Positions 16,113-24,095 of a DNA stretch of 34,735 bases are shown piece by piece. Position 1 is the first letter of the stretch; the number at the start of each line of letters is the position of its first letter. The stretch comes from an uncultured bacterium. GTDB taxonomy: Bacteria > Armatimonadota > HRBIN16. Under the pieces are notes generated by a model. It made no database searches, was not told where the DNA came from, and worked only from the letters and a program-made list of their open reading frames with translations. A program made the translations under genes and the position numbers. The stretch spans positions 1 through 34,735 of the forward strand of contig CALJAP010000216.1 in assembly GCA_938027655.1 (NCBI GenBank), written 5' to 3'.

Positions 16113-16541
16113 CTACAGCGTTTCTCCTATATACGCACCCACCTGTCGCAAGAACTCGTCCAGGTCGCCGATATCCTCCCGGGCGACACGCAACACCTGA
16201 CGGTCGTCAATCTGCCAGTAGCGATGCACCAGAAGGTTCCGAAACCGCGCCATCGCCTGCAGACGTTGGGCAAGCGTCTCATCGATAATACCTCGCTGAT
16301 GCAACGAGGCGAAACACTCGGGATAGGCGGAAGGCGCTACTCCTCCAACACGCGCCATTAGGTGCGTGCAAATACTCGCCACGTCCTCTATTGCCTGAAT
16401 AAGATGTAACTTCGCCGAGTCGATATAAAGCTCGTTGCTCCAGAACTGTTCGTCGGGCAACGCGGCGAGCTTTTGTATCTTCTCTATGTTCTGCCTCAAC
16501 GACATCGCTCGAGCCTGAAGCACATGCAGGTCCGGCTTCAT
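16113..16541 (-). CDS. hepT: HepT-like HEPN ribonuclease toxin (DUF86)
   Basis: The 142-residue all-helical protein carries the HEPN signature RX4HXY as Arg101-NLLV-His106-Arg-Tyr108 (RFRNLLVHRYWQID). Other typical parts are NIEKIQKL near residue 18 and a KLHLIQAIEDVASICTHLMA helix near 44. HepT proteins are toxins that cleave RNA (some act on tRNA) and are silenced when the partner MntA adds AMP groups to the Tyr next to the active site. The ATG at 16541 overlaps the antitoxin stop by 4 bp (ATGA). GGAGG lies 10 bases upstream. Residues encoded before this ATG belong to another frame of the antitoxin gene. Confidence 0.9.
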   Translation of the reverse strand: MKPDLHVLQARAMSLRQNIEKIQKLAALPDEQFWSNELYIDSAKLHLIQAIEDVASICTHLMARVGGVAPSAYPECFASLHQRGIIDETLAQRLQAMARFRNLLVHRYWQIDDRQVLRVAREDIGDLDEFLRQVGAYIGETL

Positions 16542-16957
16542 CTCCCGAGTGCCTCCTTCAACATCTGCCGGGCATGGTAATCGAAGTCCATAATCTCTAG
16601 CCAGAGTCTCTCCAGAAAGTTGCAACGCAGTTCCTCGTCACGGCTCAGCAACAGCTCCCCTGCGGTTGCGGTGAATTGCACTCCGCGCGGAGCCTGGTTG
16701 AGCACCAGCACGTCCACAGGCAAACCGACATGCTTCTCCAGCTCATCAGCCAGCCGGAAGGCATAACGAAGCCCCTCTTCCCCATCGACACTCCCCGCGC
16801 GCAGGTAAACCGCCACATCGATATCCTCGAAGGGCACATCTAGCAAAAAGGAGCCGTGCAGAGTGGCGAAAAGTATCTCGCCGTGAGGCTCCAGCGCCGT
16901 CCGGAGTCGCTCGCGAACCCGCTCCTTCTCCTCGTGTGAAAGGGTAAACCGATGCAT
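16538..16957 (-). CDS. mntA: MntA-like nucleotidyltransferase antitoxin
   Basis: The 139-residue protein is a minimal nucleotidyltransferase. LFATLHGSFLLDVPFEDIDV includes Gly35-Ser36 and the metal-binding pair Asp45-x-Asp47. The GS to DxD spacing is eight residues, shorter than the ten in the best-known MntA. A helical tail follows (EIMDFDYHARQMLKEALGR). In MntA/HepT systems this protein AMPylates the toxin. AAGGAG lies 8 bases before the ATG at 16957. A much longer open frame upstream runs across the DNA polymerase gene on the other strand and is not coding. The gene is divergent from the polymerase gene. Confidence 0.88.
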   Translation of the reverse strand: MHRFTLSHEEKERVRERLRTALEPHGEILFATLHGSFLLDVPFEDIDVAVYLRAGSVDGEEGLRYAFRLADELEKHVGLPVDVLVLNQAPRGVQFTATAGELLLSRDEELRCNFLERLWLEIMDFDYHARQMLKEALGR

Positions 16958-17029
16958 CTCGTGCTCCTTCCTCATTCTACCGCCCGCGCCGTGCGACGTC
17001 AACCGGTGTTCACCCAGCGCTCCTTCAGG

Positions 17030-17035
17030 TATAAT
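17030..17035 (+). promoter_or_regulatory. Putative -10 element of the DNA polymerase gene
   Basis: A perfect TATAAT lies 27 bases before the ATG at 17063. The -35 region (TGTTCA, 17-base spacing) is poor, so a weak or regulated promoter is likely. GTGAGGAG at 17047-17054 is the ribosome site, 8 bases from the start. Confidence 0.45.
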
Positions 17036-17062
17036 ACCAGTACCCTGTGAGGAGCGGGCAAG

Positions 17063-19228
17063 ATGATGAATCTTTTCGATACCCCAGCCCTCTCTGCCGA
17101 GCAGATTCTCTTCGGCTGGAGGGATACGCCGCGTCTGGTAGCGGTGGAGCTGACCGACACCGAAGCTGTCCTGCACCAGCGCACGCCCGATGGCGCGTGC
17201 ACCAGCTGGCGCGAACCGTTCACCCCCTGGCTGCTGACCACCCAGCAATATACGGATATCGACGCGCAGTGGAAGCGGCTGGACGGCGACGGTTTCTGCT
17301 GGATGGCGCAATTCGCTTCGTGGGCGGAGTACCAAAGCGCACGGATGCGCCTGCGCGATATGCATGTGGACGTTATCGCCTTCGGCAGCCCCGAACGGCA
17401 GTTTCTGATGTGGTCGGGCTACACGCTGTTCAAAGGCATGAGCTTCGACGATGTACATCGGATGCAGGTGGATATCGAAACAGCCGGACTGAACCCGCAA
17501 GAACCCTCCAATCGGATATTGCTGATTGTTCTGCGCGATAATCGCGGCTGGAGCGAGGTGATAGAGGACGCAGACGAAGCGCAAATGCTCCACCGATTCG
17601 TGCAGCTGATGCGCGAACGCGACCCCGACGTTGTAGAGGGACATAACCTGTACGGTTTTGACCTGCCCTACCTGATAGAACGCGCCCGACGACATAACAT
17701 CCCCCTTACGGTAGGGCGCAGTGGGCAGCTAATGACCATCGGTGGCGAGCGTAACCTGCCCATCGGCGCGATTAACCGCCCCTATCGCCCTGTGTACATC
17801 CCCGGAAGGCACGTCGTGGACACCTATTTCGCCGTACAGCGCTACGACTGGGCAAAGGGCGACCTGCAAAGCTACGGGCTGAAAGAGGTGGCTCGCGCCT
17901 ACGGCATCGCCGATGAGGAGCGTGTGCTGATAGACCGCGCCGACCTGGGCGAGCAGTGGAGGGCTGACCCCCAAAAGGTGCGCCAGTACGCCCTGCAAGA
18001 CGTGCAGGAAACCGCCCGGCTGGCGGAAATCGTGTTGCCCACCGAGTTCTACCAGACGCAAATGGTTCCCGATACCTACCAGCACGTCGCCACCGCCGGC
18101 AGCGGGGAGAAGATTAACGCCATTTTCGTGCGGGCATACCTGCACGCCAGTTATGCCATCCCCAAACCCCAACCTGCCCGCGACTACCCGGGCGGATACA
18201 CGGAGGTGCGACGCACAGGGGTCATCCCACGTGTGGTGAAGGCGGACGTAGAGAGCCTCTACCCCAGCATTATGCTGGTGCACCGCATTGCCCCCGCCTC
18301 CGACCGGCTGGGCGTGTTTCTGCCCGCGCTGGAGGAGCTCACCCGTCGGCGTCTGGAGGCGAAGGCGGAACTGCGCCGCGCTACCGACCCGCGTCAGCGC
18401 GCCTACTGGGACGGTATTCAGGGTTCCTTCAAGGTGCTCATCAACTCCTTCTACGGCTATCTGGGCGCAAACTTCCCCTTCAACGACTTCGACGCGGCGC
18501 AACGGGTGACCGAAGAGGGGCGCAAAATCGCCATCCAGCTGGTGGACGCGCTGGAACGCACAGGCAGTAAGGTGATCGAGGTGGACACCGATGGCGTCTA
18601 TTTTCAGCCGCCGGAGGGCGTGGAGGGGCAAGAGGCAGAAGAGGCATATGTGCAACAGATAGCGGAAACCCTGCCTCCCGGCATTCGCCTTAGCTTCGAC
18701 GGGCGGTACCGAGCGATGATTTCGGTGAAGACCAAAAACTACGCCCTGCTGGACTACGAGGGCAGCTGGACCTATAAGGGAGCCTCTCTGCGCTCCCGTG
18801 CCGACGAGCCTTATGGACGCCAGTTTATCGCCGAGGTGCTGCAGAAGCTGGTGGAAGGCGACCGCGACGGCATCGCGAAGTTATACCGGCAAACCGTCCT
18901 GCGCATCCTGAACGGCGAAGTGCCCATCGACGAGCTGGCGCGGCGCGAGCGCGTCACCGAAAAGACCTTTACCAGCGAGAACAAGCGCAAAGCGGCTGAG
19001 GCAGTGCGCGGCGTCAGTGTGGGCGATTACGTGAACCTTTACCAGCGGGCAGACGGTTCACTGGGCATGATAGAGGATTATGCAGGCGATGAAGACCGCG
19101 AACACTACGCAAACAAACTCTACCGCTTCGCCCTGCGACTGCGCGAGGCGATTGGAGAGGATTTTGACCTGCTCTTCCCCCGTCCTGAACAGGTGATTCG
19201 CGAGCACCAGCAGCCCAGTTTGTTCTAA
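17063..19228 (+). CDS. Compact family-B DNA polymerase with 3'-5' exonuclease
   Basis: The 721-residue protein has all the main family-B motifs. ExoI is MQVDIETAGL (Asp137, Glu139), ExoII is VEGHNLYGFDLPYL, and ExoIII is YALQDVQET. Polymerase motif A is KADVESLYPSIM (Asp395), motif B is KVLINSFYGYLGA, and motif C is EVDTDGVYF (Asp508, Asp510). Catalytic residues appear intact, so both proofreading and synthesis are expected. It is shorter than Escherichia coli Pol II (783 residues), mainly in the N-terminal and thumb parts. It would serve in repair or bypass rather than main replication. The gene ends overlapping, by 4 bp, the convergent CARF-RelE gene. The alternative start three bases downstream is equivalent. 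Confidence 0.93.
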   Translation: MMNLFDTPALSAEQILFGWRDTPRLVAVELTDTEAVLHQRTPDGACTSWREPFTPWLLTTQQYTDIDAQWKRLDGDGFCWMAQFASWAEYQSARMRLRDMHVDVIAFGSPERQFLMWSGYTLFKGMSFDDVHRMQVDIETAGLNPQEPSNRILLIVLRDNRGWSEVIEDADEAQMLHRFVQLMRERDPDVVEGHNLYGFDLPYLIERARRHNIPLTVGRSGQLMTIGGERNLPIGAINRPYRPVYIPGRHVVDTYFAVQRYDWAKGDLQSYGLKEVARAYGIADEERVLIDRADLGEQWRADPQKVRQYALQDVQETARLAEIVLPTEFYQTQMVPDTYQHVATAGSGEKINAIFVRAYLHASYAIPKPQPARDYPGGYTEVRRTGVIPRVVKADVESLYPSIMLVHRIAPASDRLGVFLPALEELTRRRLEAKAELRRATDPRQRAYWDGIQGSFKVLINSFYGYLGANFPFNDFDAAQRVTEEGRKIAIQLVDALERTGSKVIEVDTDGVYFQPPEGVEGQEAEEAYVQQIAETLPPGIRLSFDGRYRAMISVKTKNYALLDYEGSWTYKGASLRSRADEPYGRQFIAEVLQKLVEGDRDGIAKLYRQTVLRILNGEVPIDELARRERVTEKTFTSENKRKAAEAVRGVSVGDYVNLYQRADGSLGMIEDYAGDEDREHYANKLYRFALRLREAIGEDFDLLFPRPEQVIREHQQPSLF

Positions 19229-20259
19229 GGATACCACTCCTCGAACTGCTCGCGGGGATAGTGTGTCCTGTACACCCCCTCCGCCAGCGCACGCTCGTAA
19301 TCGGTGTGCGTCCAGAACACCTCGCAGACGCGCAGGTTGCCGCGCTCGTCTAGATAATACAGGATGCGCTCCGCCACGTTGCCGGAAGGATACACCAGAC
19401 AGTCGCTTCCGTGCACGCTGTGTGAGTTCTGTTTGCGCATCTCGGGCACCCGCAAACGCTTCAGCCTTTCGTGCAGCACCTGCCGCACCGACGGCTCCGC
19501 CGAGTCCAGCGCGTGCACTGCCCGCCGGTGCAGGTAGAGCGGGGTCGGTCGCTCTGCCTCCACACGCGCTCGATACGCCTCGTAAAACGCCTCGCCCGTC
19601 GGAGAGAGCAGGGTGTACCCTTCCTCCTCCACCAGCAACAGCCGAATCTCTTCGGGCAGGGGGCGCAAGCGATCGTCTACCGCTGTTGTGGGGCGCAGGT
19701 CTGCGCTAATCCAGTCAAAAAAGTCCACGTAGGTATCGATCAAGCTGAAGTCCCAGCTGATGGGCGTTGGAGGCAGTTCGATAATCTCCCTAAACGCTTC
19801 GTGGATGTAGTACACCGGCACATCGAACAGCAGCCCAACCAGCGTGGCATAGGCGATTTCCGCCTTGAAGCCGCCCGTCGCGTTCACCAGCACCTGCCTG
19901 TCGGCGTCACGCTCTTTACGGATGATTTCCACCAGCGTCGCCACCAGCGAGCGCAGTCCGCGCATCTTGAAACGGCTCTCGCGGTACTGCAGGTCGGTCA
20001 CTTCGCGCAGGTCTACCGGATAGCCTCTATTGTTGTAGAAGGTTGCCAGTGCCTCCGCCGCGTGTTTTCCCTCTTCCGTCTGCGAGTGTAGAAACACGAT
20101 GCGGTCGCCCTCTTGTAATAAATGTCTCAGCGAGTTGGTCTCCGCGCTAGCCCTCTCCGGCTCCGTAAAGCGCAGGTAGGTCTGCAGGTCATTCTTCTTG
20201 CCCGCGCGTTCAGCATTACCCAACAGCGACGTTCCCACGGTAACGATAATCGTGCGCAT
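19225..20259 (-). CDS. CARF-RelE fusion, candidate cyclic-oligoadenylate-activated mRNA interferase (Cami1-like)
   Basis: The 344-residue protein starts MRTIIVTVGTSLLGNAER and has LVNATGGFKAEIAYATLVG at 124-142. These are the ligand-pocket motifs of CARF domains of the Csm6/Csx1 and APE2256 type. A middle part (~195-232, PLPEEIRLLLVEEEGYTLLS then PTGEAFYEAY) looks like a small winged helix. The C-terminus (~240-325) fits a RelE/ParE fold: two helices (SVRQVLHERLKRL), then strands with AERILYYLDERGNLRVCEVF and a final HTDYERAL. CARF-RelE proteins (Cami1) are activated by cyclic oligoadenylates from type III CRISPR complexes and cut mRNA in ribosomes. No HEPN motif is present. The start at 20259 is chosen by homology; a GGGGGG run lies upstream. 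The RelE call is my reading of the fold pattern. Confidence 0.8.
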   Translation of the reverse strand: MRTIIVTVGTSLLGNAERAGKKNDLQTYLRFTEPERASAETNSLRHLLQEGDRIVFLHSQTEEGKHAAEALATFYNNRGYPVDLREVTDLQYRESRFKMRGLRSLVATLVEIIRKERDADRQVLVNATGGFKAEIAYATLVGLLFDVPVYYIHEAFREIIELPPTPISWDFSLIDTYVDFFDWISADLRPTTAVDDRLRPLPEEIRLLLVEEEGYTLLSPTGEAFYEAYRARVEAERPTPLYLHRRAVHALDSAEPSVRQVLHERLKRLRVPEMRKQNSHSVHGSDCLVYPSGNVAERILYYLDERGNLRVCEVFWTHTDYERALAEGVYRTHYPREQFEEWYP

Positions 20260-20291
20260 ATACCAGCCCCCCAGCATCGTGTATTGCCTGT

Positions 20292-20321
20292 AGTATACTC
20301 GAAGGACACTGCGGAAGGCAA
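20292..20321 (-). promoter_or_regulatory. Promoter-like site of the CARF-RelE gene
   Basis: On the minus strand TTGCCT (20316-20321) and TATACT (20292-20297) are 18 bases apart, about 33 bases before the ATG at 20259. The CARF-RelE gene thus seems to have its own promoter, divergent from the DUF4380 gene. Confidence 0.45.
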
Positions 20322-20411
20322 TGGACGCTCGGCCAATGACCATGCAGGAACCCTCACCACAGGGCGCGAATGGGCTTGCAGGAATATGCAGTAAGGGAGG
20401 TGTTGTGGCCC

Positions 20412-21410
20412 ATGACATGGCGAACCATCGGTTTATTCCTTCCCGCCCTGCTTTCGGCAGCATCGGCGGGGCAAGTGCAGTTTGAGGAAAAGGTCAGCTA
20501 CGGAGGGTGGGCAAACTGCATCCGCCTGAGCAACGGACGCATCGAGCTGATTGTCACCACAGACGTGGGTCCACGTGTCATCCGCTGCGCCTTTGTGGGT
20601 GGCCAAAACCTGTTCCACGAGTTCAGGAACGATATGGGCAAGACGGGGGGCAACGAGTGGCGACCCTACGGCGGACATAGACTATGGCATGCGCCGGAGC
20701 AGATGCCTCGCACCTATTCGCCCGACAACGACCCAGTGCAGTACAGCTGGGATGGGAAGACGCTCACCCTGACTCAGGCGGTGGAACCCTCCACAGGTAT
20801 TGTCAAACAGATAGAGATAACCCTCTCGCCGACAGAAAACCATGTCAAACTGACTCATCGGCTGGTAAACAAGAACCTGTGGGACATCGAGGCAGCGCCG
20901 TGGTGCCTGACGTTCATGGCACAGGGCGGACGAGCCATCTTCCCACAGGAACCGTACATCCCCCACTCGGAATACCTTTTGCCCGCGCGTCCGCTGGTGC
21001 TGTGGCACTACACCAACATGCGTGACCCGCGCTGGATCTGGGGCACGAAGTACATCCAGCTGAAGCAGGACCCCACCGTCCCCCCCGACGACAGGGGCAA
21101 GCAGAAAGTGGGTATGCTCAACAAGCAGGGCTGGGCAGCGTATGTGCTGAAGGGCGAGGTGTTCTTGAAACGCTATGTCTATAACCCTGCTGCAACCTAC
21201 CCGGACTATGGCTGTAACACCGAAGTTTTCACCAACGCCGACATGCTGGAGCTGGAGACGCTGGGCGCGTTCAGCAAGATACCTGCTGGCGGCTCGGTAG
21301 AACACGTGGAGCACTGGTTCCTGTTCAAGGCGGAGGTAGGTGAGCAGGAGGCGGACATCGACGCCACACTCCTCCCGCTGGTGCAGCAAACGGAGAATCT
21401 GGTTAAATAG
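20412..21410 (+). CDS. DUF4380-like secreted carbohydrate-associated protein
   Basis: The 332-residue protein begins with a signal peptide (MTWRTIGLFLPALLSAASAG). The body resembles DUF4380, a galactose-mutarotase-like beta-sandwich. Examples are NCIRLSNGRIELIVTTDVGP near residue 34, RVIRCAFVGGQNLFHE, YGGHRLWHAPEQMPRTYSPD near 85 and KQIEITLSPTENHVKLTHRL. The fold suggests sugar binding or epimerase-like action on the cell surface, but no function is established. The start at 20412 is chosen because it gives the signal peptide and has GGAGG 11 bases upstream; the residues before it are not family-like. A 49-bp gap leads to the HDOD gene, so they may be cotranscribed. Confidence 0.8.
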   Translation: MTWRTIGLFLPALLSAASAGQVQFEEKVSYGGWANCIRLSNGRIELIVTTDVGPRVIRCAFVGGQNLFHEFRNDMGKTGGNEWRPYGGHRLWHAPEQMPRTYSPDNDPVQYSWDGKTLTLTQAVEPSTGIVKQIEITLSPTENHVKLTHRLVNKNLWDIEAAPWCLTFMAQGGRAIFPQEPYIPHSEYLLPARPLVLWHYTNMRDPRWIWGTKYIQLKQDPTVPPDDRGKQKVGMLNKQGWAAYVLKGEVFLKRYVYNPAATYPDYGCNTEVFTNADMLELETLGAFSKIPAGGSVEHVEHWFLFKAEVGEQEADIDATLLPLVQQTENLVK

Positions 21411-21459
21411 GCTCAAGAAGGCTCTTCTGTTTCCCCGTCGTTTACCGATAATCAAGAAT

Positions 21460-22332
21460 GTGAACGATAGGGATGCTCTCGGCATAAGAATATCGCGTGC
21501 GGTGGGACTTCCGCCCCTGCCACACGTCACCGTGCAGGTGATGAAGCTGATAGATGACCCACGCGCTTCCACGCGCGACTTTGAGCGGGTCATCACGCAG
21601 GATGCTGCTCTGGCGGCGAAGGTATTGCGCATGGCGAACTCCGCCTACTATGGCGGCAATGGCAAGATAAGCACCGTGAGCCGTGCTATCGCCGTGCTGG
21701 GCATGAACACCATCCGCACCATCGTGATGTCGTTGACCTTCCATGCGATGGTGCACGCTCGCCAGCGTAAGTCGCGCTTCAACCGGCAGGAGTACTGGCG
21801 GCATTCTCTGGCAACCGCCATTGCGGGCAGGGTGCTGGCGCGCCTGAAACGCTCCAAATGGGACGAGGAGGTGTTCCTTGCCGGACTGCTGCACGACATG
21901 GGCAAACTGATCGCTGACCAGTTCCTGTCCGAAGAGATGGATGTGTTCATCTCGCACAGTATGGAGATCACGTCCGGCACGGTGGAAGAGGTGCTGGCGC
22001 TGGAGTCGAAGGTGTTGGGCTGCACGCATACCGAGCTGGGCGAGTTTGCCGCCCAAAAATGGAACCTGCCCGCCGCTATTCGTGCTGGCATCGCTTACCA
22101 TCACACCCCTTCTCAGGTGGATAAAGAGCTGTTTGAGCCGACCGCGCTGGTTCACGCCGCCAATTGCCTGGTGAATCAGGCGGAGATAGGCGTGTTGATA
22201 CCAGGCATCCAGCACGAAATAGACCCTGCCGTGAAGGAGTTCCTCGCCATCCCCGAAGAACAATATGAACCGATACGCCTCGTGGTGGCAAAGGAGGTTA
22301 TCGAGGCGCAAGCTGCCTTCGGGGTGACGTAA
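21460..22332 (+). CDS. HDOD-domain signalling protein
   Basis: The protein is about 290 residues from the GTG at 21460. It has the HDOD signature: LPPLPHVTVQVMKLIDDP near residue 16, then DFERVITQDAALAAKVLRMA, NSAYYGG, ISTVSRAIAVLGMNTIRTIV and FLAGLLHDMGKLIADQFLSE near 142, with EVLALESKVLGCTHTELGEF later. HDOD proteins are HD-superfamily relatives that usually act as non-enzymatic scaffolds in motility, stress or second-messenger circuits. The HD pair in LLHDMGK is kept here. No GGDEF, EAL or receiver domain is fused. There is no strong ribosome site, so the start is uncertain; codons before 21460 overlap the DUF4380 gene. Acylphosphatase follows after 5 bp. Confidence 0.88.
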   Translation: MNDRDALGIRISRAVGLPPLPHVTVQVMKLIDDPRASTRDFERVITQDAALAAKVLRMANSAYYGGNGKISTVSRAIAVLGMNTIRTIVMSLTFHAMVHARQRKSRFNRQEYWRHSLATAIAGRVLARLKRSKWDEEVFLAGLLHDMGKLIADQFLSEEMDVFISHSMEITSGTVEEVLALESKVLGCTHTELGEFAAQKWNLPAAIRAGIAYHHTPSQVDKELFEPTALVHAANCLVNQAEIGVLIPGIQHEIDPAVKEFLAIPEEQYEPIRLVVAKEVIEAQAAFGVT

Positions 22333-22337
22333 TCGCC

Positions 22338-22613
22338 ATGCGCAAACGGATGGTCGCGCTGGTTTCGGGGCGGGTGCAGAACGTGGGTTACCGCGCCTTT
22401 GTGTTGCGATATGCCCGCGCTCTGGGGCTGGACGGCACTGTGCGCAACCTGCCGTCTGGCCAGGTGGAGGTGATTGCAGAGGGCGACGAAAAGTCGCTCA
22501 ACCAGCTGCTCACCTTACTGAGGCAGGGACCGCCAGCAGCACGGGTGACCGACGTATCGGTGCAGTGGGGGGACGCCACGGGTATATCCAGCGGTTTTCA
22601 CATCGCGTGGTAG
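22338..22613 (+). CDS. acyP: Acylphosphatase
   Basis: The 91-residue protein is a canonical acylphosphatase: SGRVQNVGYRAFVLRYARAL near residue 10 with the phosphate-binding loop and catalytic Arg19, and GTVRNLPSGQVEVIAEG with catalytic Asn37. It hydrolyses acyl phosphates such as 1,3-bisphosphoglycerate and carbamoyl phosphate in the cytosol. It starts 5 bp after the HDOD gene, has no strong ribosome site of its own, and is probably translated by coupling. The small, very stable fold is common in thermophiles. Confidence 0.95.
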   Translation: MRKRMVALVSGRVQNVGYRAFVLRYARALGLDGTVRNLPSGQVEVIAEGDEKSLNQLLTLLRQGPPAARVTDVSVQWGDATGISSGFHIAW

Positions 22614-22676
22614 TAGCCGATTGGTCTGCAGGAAGGTCTTCGGGTTCAGGCATTTCGCGAACAGGCTCGTATTATC

Positions 22677-22705
22677 TTGCCTCTACCCGCTCATCGTGAT
22701 ACAAT
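22677..22705 (+). promoter_or_regulatory. Promoter upstream of the TldE-like gene
   Basis: TTGCCT (22677-22682) and TACAAT (22700-22705) are 17 bases apart, 33 bases before the ATG at 22739. GGAGG is 7 bases from the start. Confidence 0.5.
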
Positions 22706-22738
22706 ACCCTCGCGCCAATATGCGAACGGAGGCAGTCG

Positions 22739-24025
22739 ATGAACGAGAAAGAAGCGCGAGAGATTTGTGAAAAAGCTATCGCCTTCAGCGAGGCAGAGCA
22801 TGTTCAGGTGAACCTCTATGGGGCCCGCGAAGCCTCTACCCGTTACGCCAACAACGAAATCACCCAGAACGTCGCCAGAGCGCAAACCACCCTGCGCGTG
22901 CTGTGCGCCTACGGCAATAGGGTGGGACGTTGTAGCACCAACCGACTGGATACCGATTCCATCCGCGAGGCGGTAAAGCGTGCCGAGGAGATGGCACGTG
23001 TAGCAGAACCCGACACGGAGTTTCTCCCCCCGCCAGAACCTGCAGTGTATCGCCCGATACAGGCGTATGTGGACGGTACCGCACACGCTACCCCTGAAGA
23101 CCGTGCCCGTGTGGTAAGGCAGGTCATCGGCGAAGCGAGGTCGCGAGCACTGAAGACGGCAGGAAGCTTCGCGACGAACTCCAGGGTTGTCGCGGTCGCA
23201 AATAACAAGGGGCTGTTTGGCTTCCATACCGCCACGCAGGCATCGCTGGTATGCACGATGATGGCGGAGGACAGCAGTGGCTGGGCAGAACAGACGCATG
23301 AGGATATAAACGCCATCTCCCCGGAGGCGGTTGCCAAACGAGCCGCCGACAAGGCGGAAGCGGCGCGTCACCCACGAGAGGTTCCGCCGGGCGATTATAC
23401 TGTGGTGCTGGAACCGGCGGCGGTGGCGGAACTGCTGGCGTATATGGCGTGGAGCATGGACGCCAAAGCCGCCGACGAAGGGCGTTCTGCCTTTACCGGA
23501 AAGGAAGGAACCGCCGTCGGTAACAATCTGGTCACCCTGCAGTCCCTGCCCGCGCATCCCGAGTGCCCGGCAGAGCCTTTCTTCGACGATGGGATACCCA
23601 CGCCGGATGTGACGTGGATAGAGCAGGGCGTGCTGAAGACGCTGGTGTACAGCCGATTCTGGGCGCAGAAGCAGGGTAAAACCTTCACCGGTCACCCATC
23701 CAATCTCATCCTGCAGGGCGGAAGCCACTCGCTGGATGAACTGGTAGCGCAGGTGGAGGACGGTCTGCTCATCACGCGATTCTGGTACATTCGCTTCGTG
23801 GACCCGATGCAACTGCTGTTGACCGGCATGACACGTGACGGAGTGTATCGCATTGAGAGGGGCAAAGTCACCCATGCGGTGAAAAACCTGCGATTCAATG
23901 AAAGTCCGCTGGTCGCGCTTCAGAACGTGCAGCTGCTGGGCATGGCACAGCGTGTGGAAGGGAGTATGCTTGTGCCGCCGGTGGTGGTGAACAACTTCAC
24001 GTTCAGCAGCACGACCACCTTCTGA
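22739..24025 (+). CDS. TldE/PmbA-like protein of the TldD/PmbA family
   Basis: The 428-residue protein matches the PmbA_TldD family. It has RYANNEITQNVARAQTTLRV near residue 35, GFHTATQASLVCTMMAED near 161, RHPREVPPGDYTVVLEPAAV near 213, then FFDDGIPTPDVTWIEQGVLK near 281 and NFTFSSTTTF at the end. TldD and TldE form a heterodimeric metalloprotease that opens unfolded or modified peptides; TldD supplies the HExxxH zinc motif and TldE does not. No HExxxH is found here, so this looks like the TldE partner. No tldD gene is in the window. It may be elsewhere, or the protein may work alone. Confidence 0.88.
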   Translation: MNEKEAREICEKAIAFSEAEHVQVNLYGAREASTRYANNEITQNVARAQTTLRVLCAYGNRVGRCSTNRLDTDSIREAVKRAEEMARVAEPDTEFLPPPEPAVYRPIQAYVDGTAHATPEDRARVVRQVIGEARSRALKTAGSFATNSRVVAVANNKGLFGFHTATQASLVCTMMAEDSSGWAEQTHEDINAISPEAVAKRAADKAEAARHPREVPPGDYTVVLEPAAVAELLAYMAWSMDAKAADEGRSAFTGKEGTAVGNNLVTLQSLPAHPECPAEPFFDDGIPTPDVTWIEQGVLKTLVYSRFWAQKQGKTFTGHPSNLILQGGSHSLDELVAQVEDGLLITRFWYIRFVDPMQLLLTGMTRDGVYRIERGKVTHAVKNLRFNESPLVALQNVQLLGMAQRVEGSMLVPPVVVNNFTFSSTTTF

Positions 24026-24095
24026 GGTCGGGCACAGAAGGAGATACACCTTGCGTAACGAAACATGTAACGCATACGCAAATCAAGGAGGAACC

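Noticed and set aside
16958-17695. Long N-terminal extension of the MntA-like protein
   Set aside because: It lies antisense to the start of the DNA polymerase gene. The good Shine-Dalgarno and family homology place the start at 16957.
20260-20463. N-terminal extension of the CARF-RelE protein
   Set aside because: CARF homology begins at MRTIIVTVGT (20259), and the extension overlies the promoter region and the start of the DUF4380 gene.
19000-20500. CRISPR array or cas genes next to the CARF-RelE gene
   Set aside because: No regularly spaced repeats of 25-40 bases and no Cas protein were seen here or elsewhere in the window.
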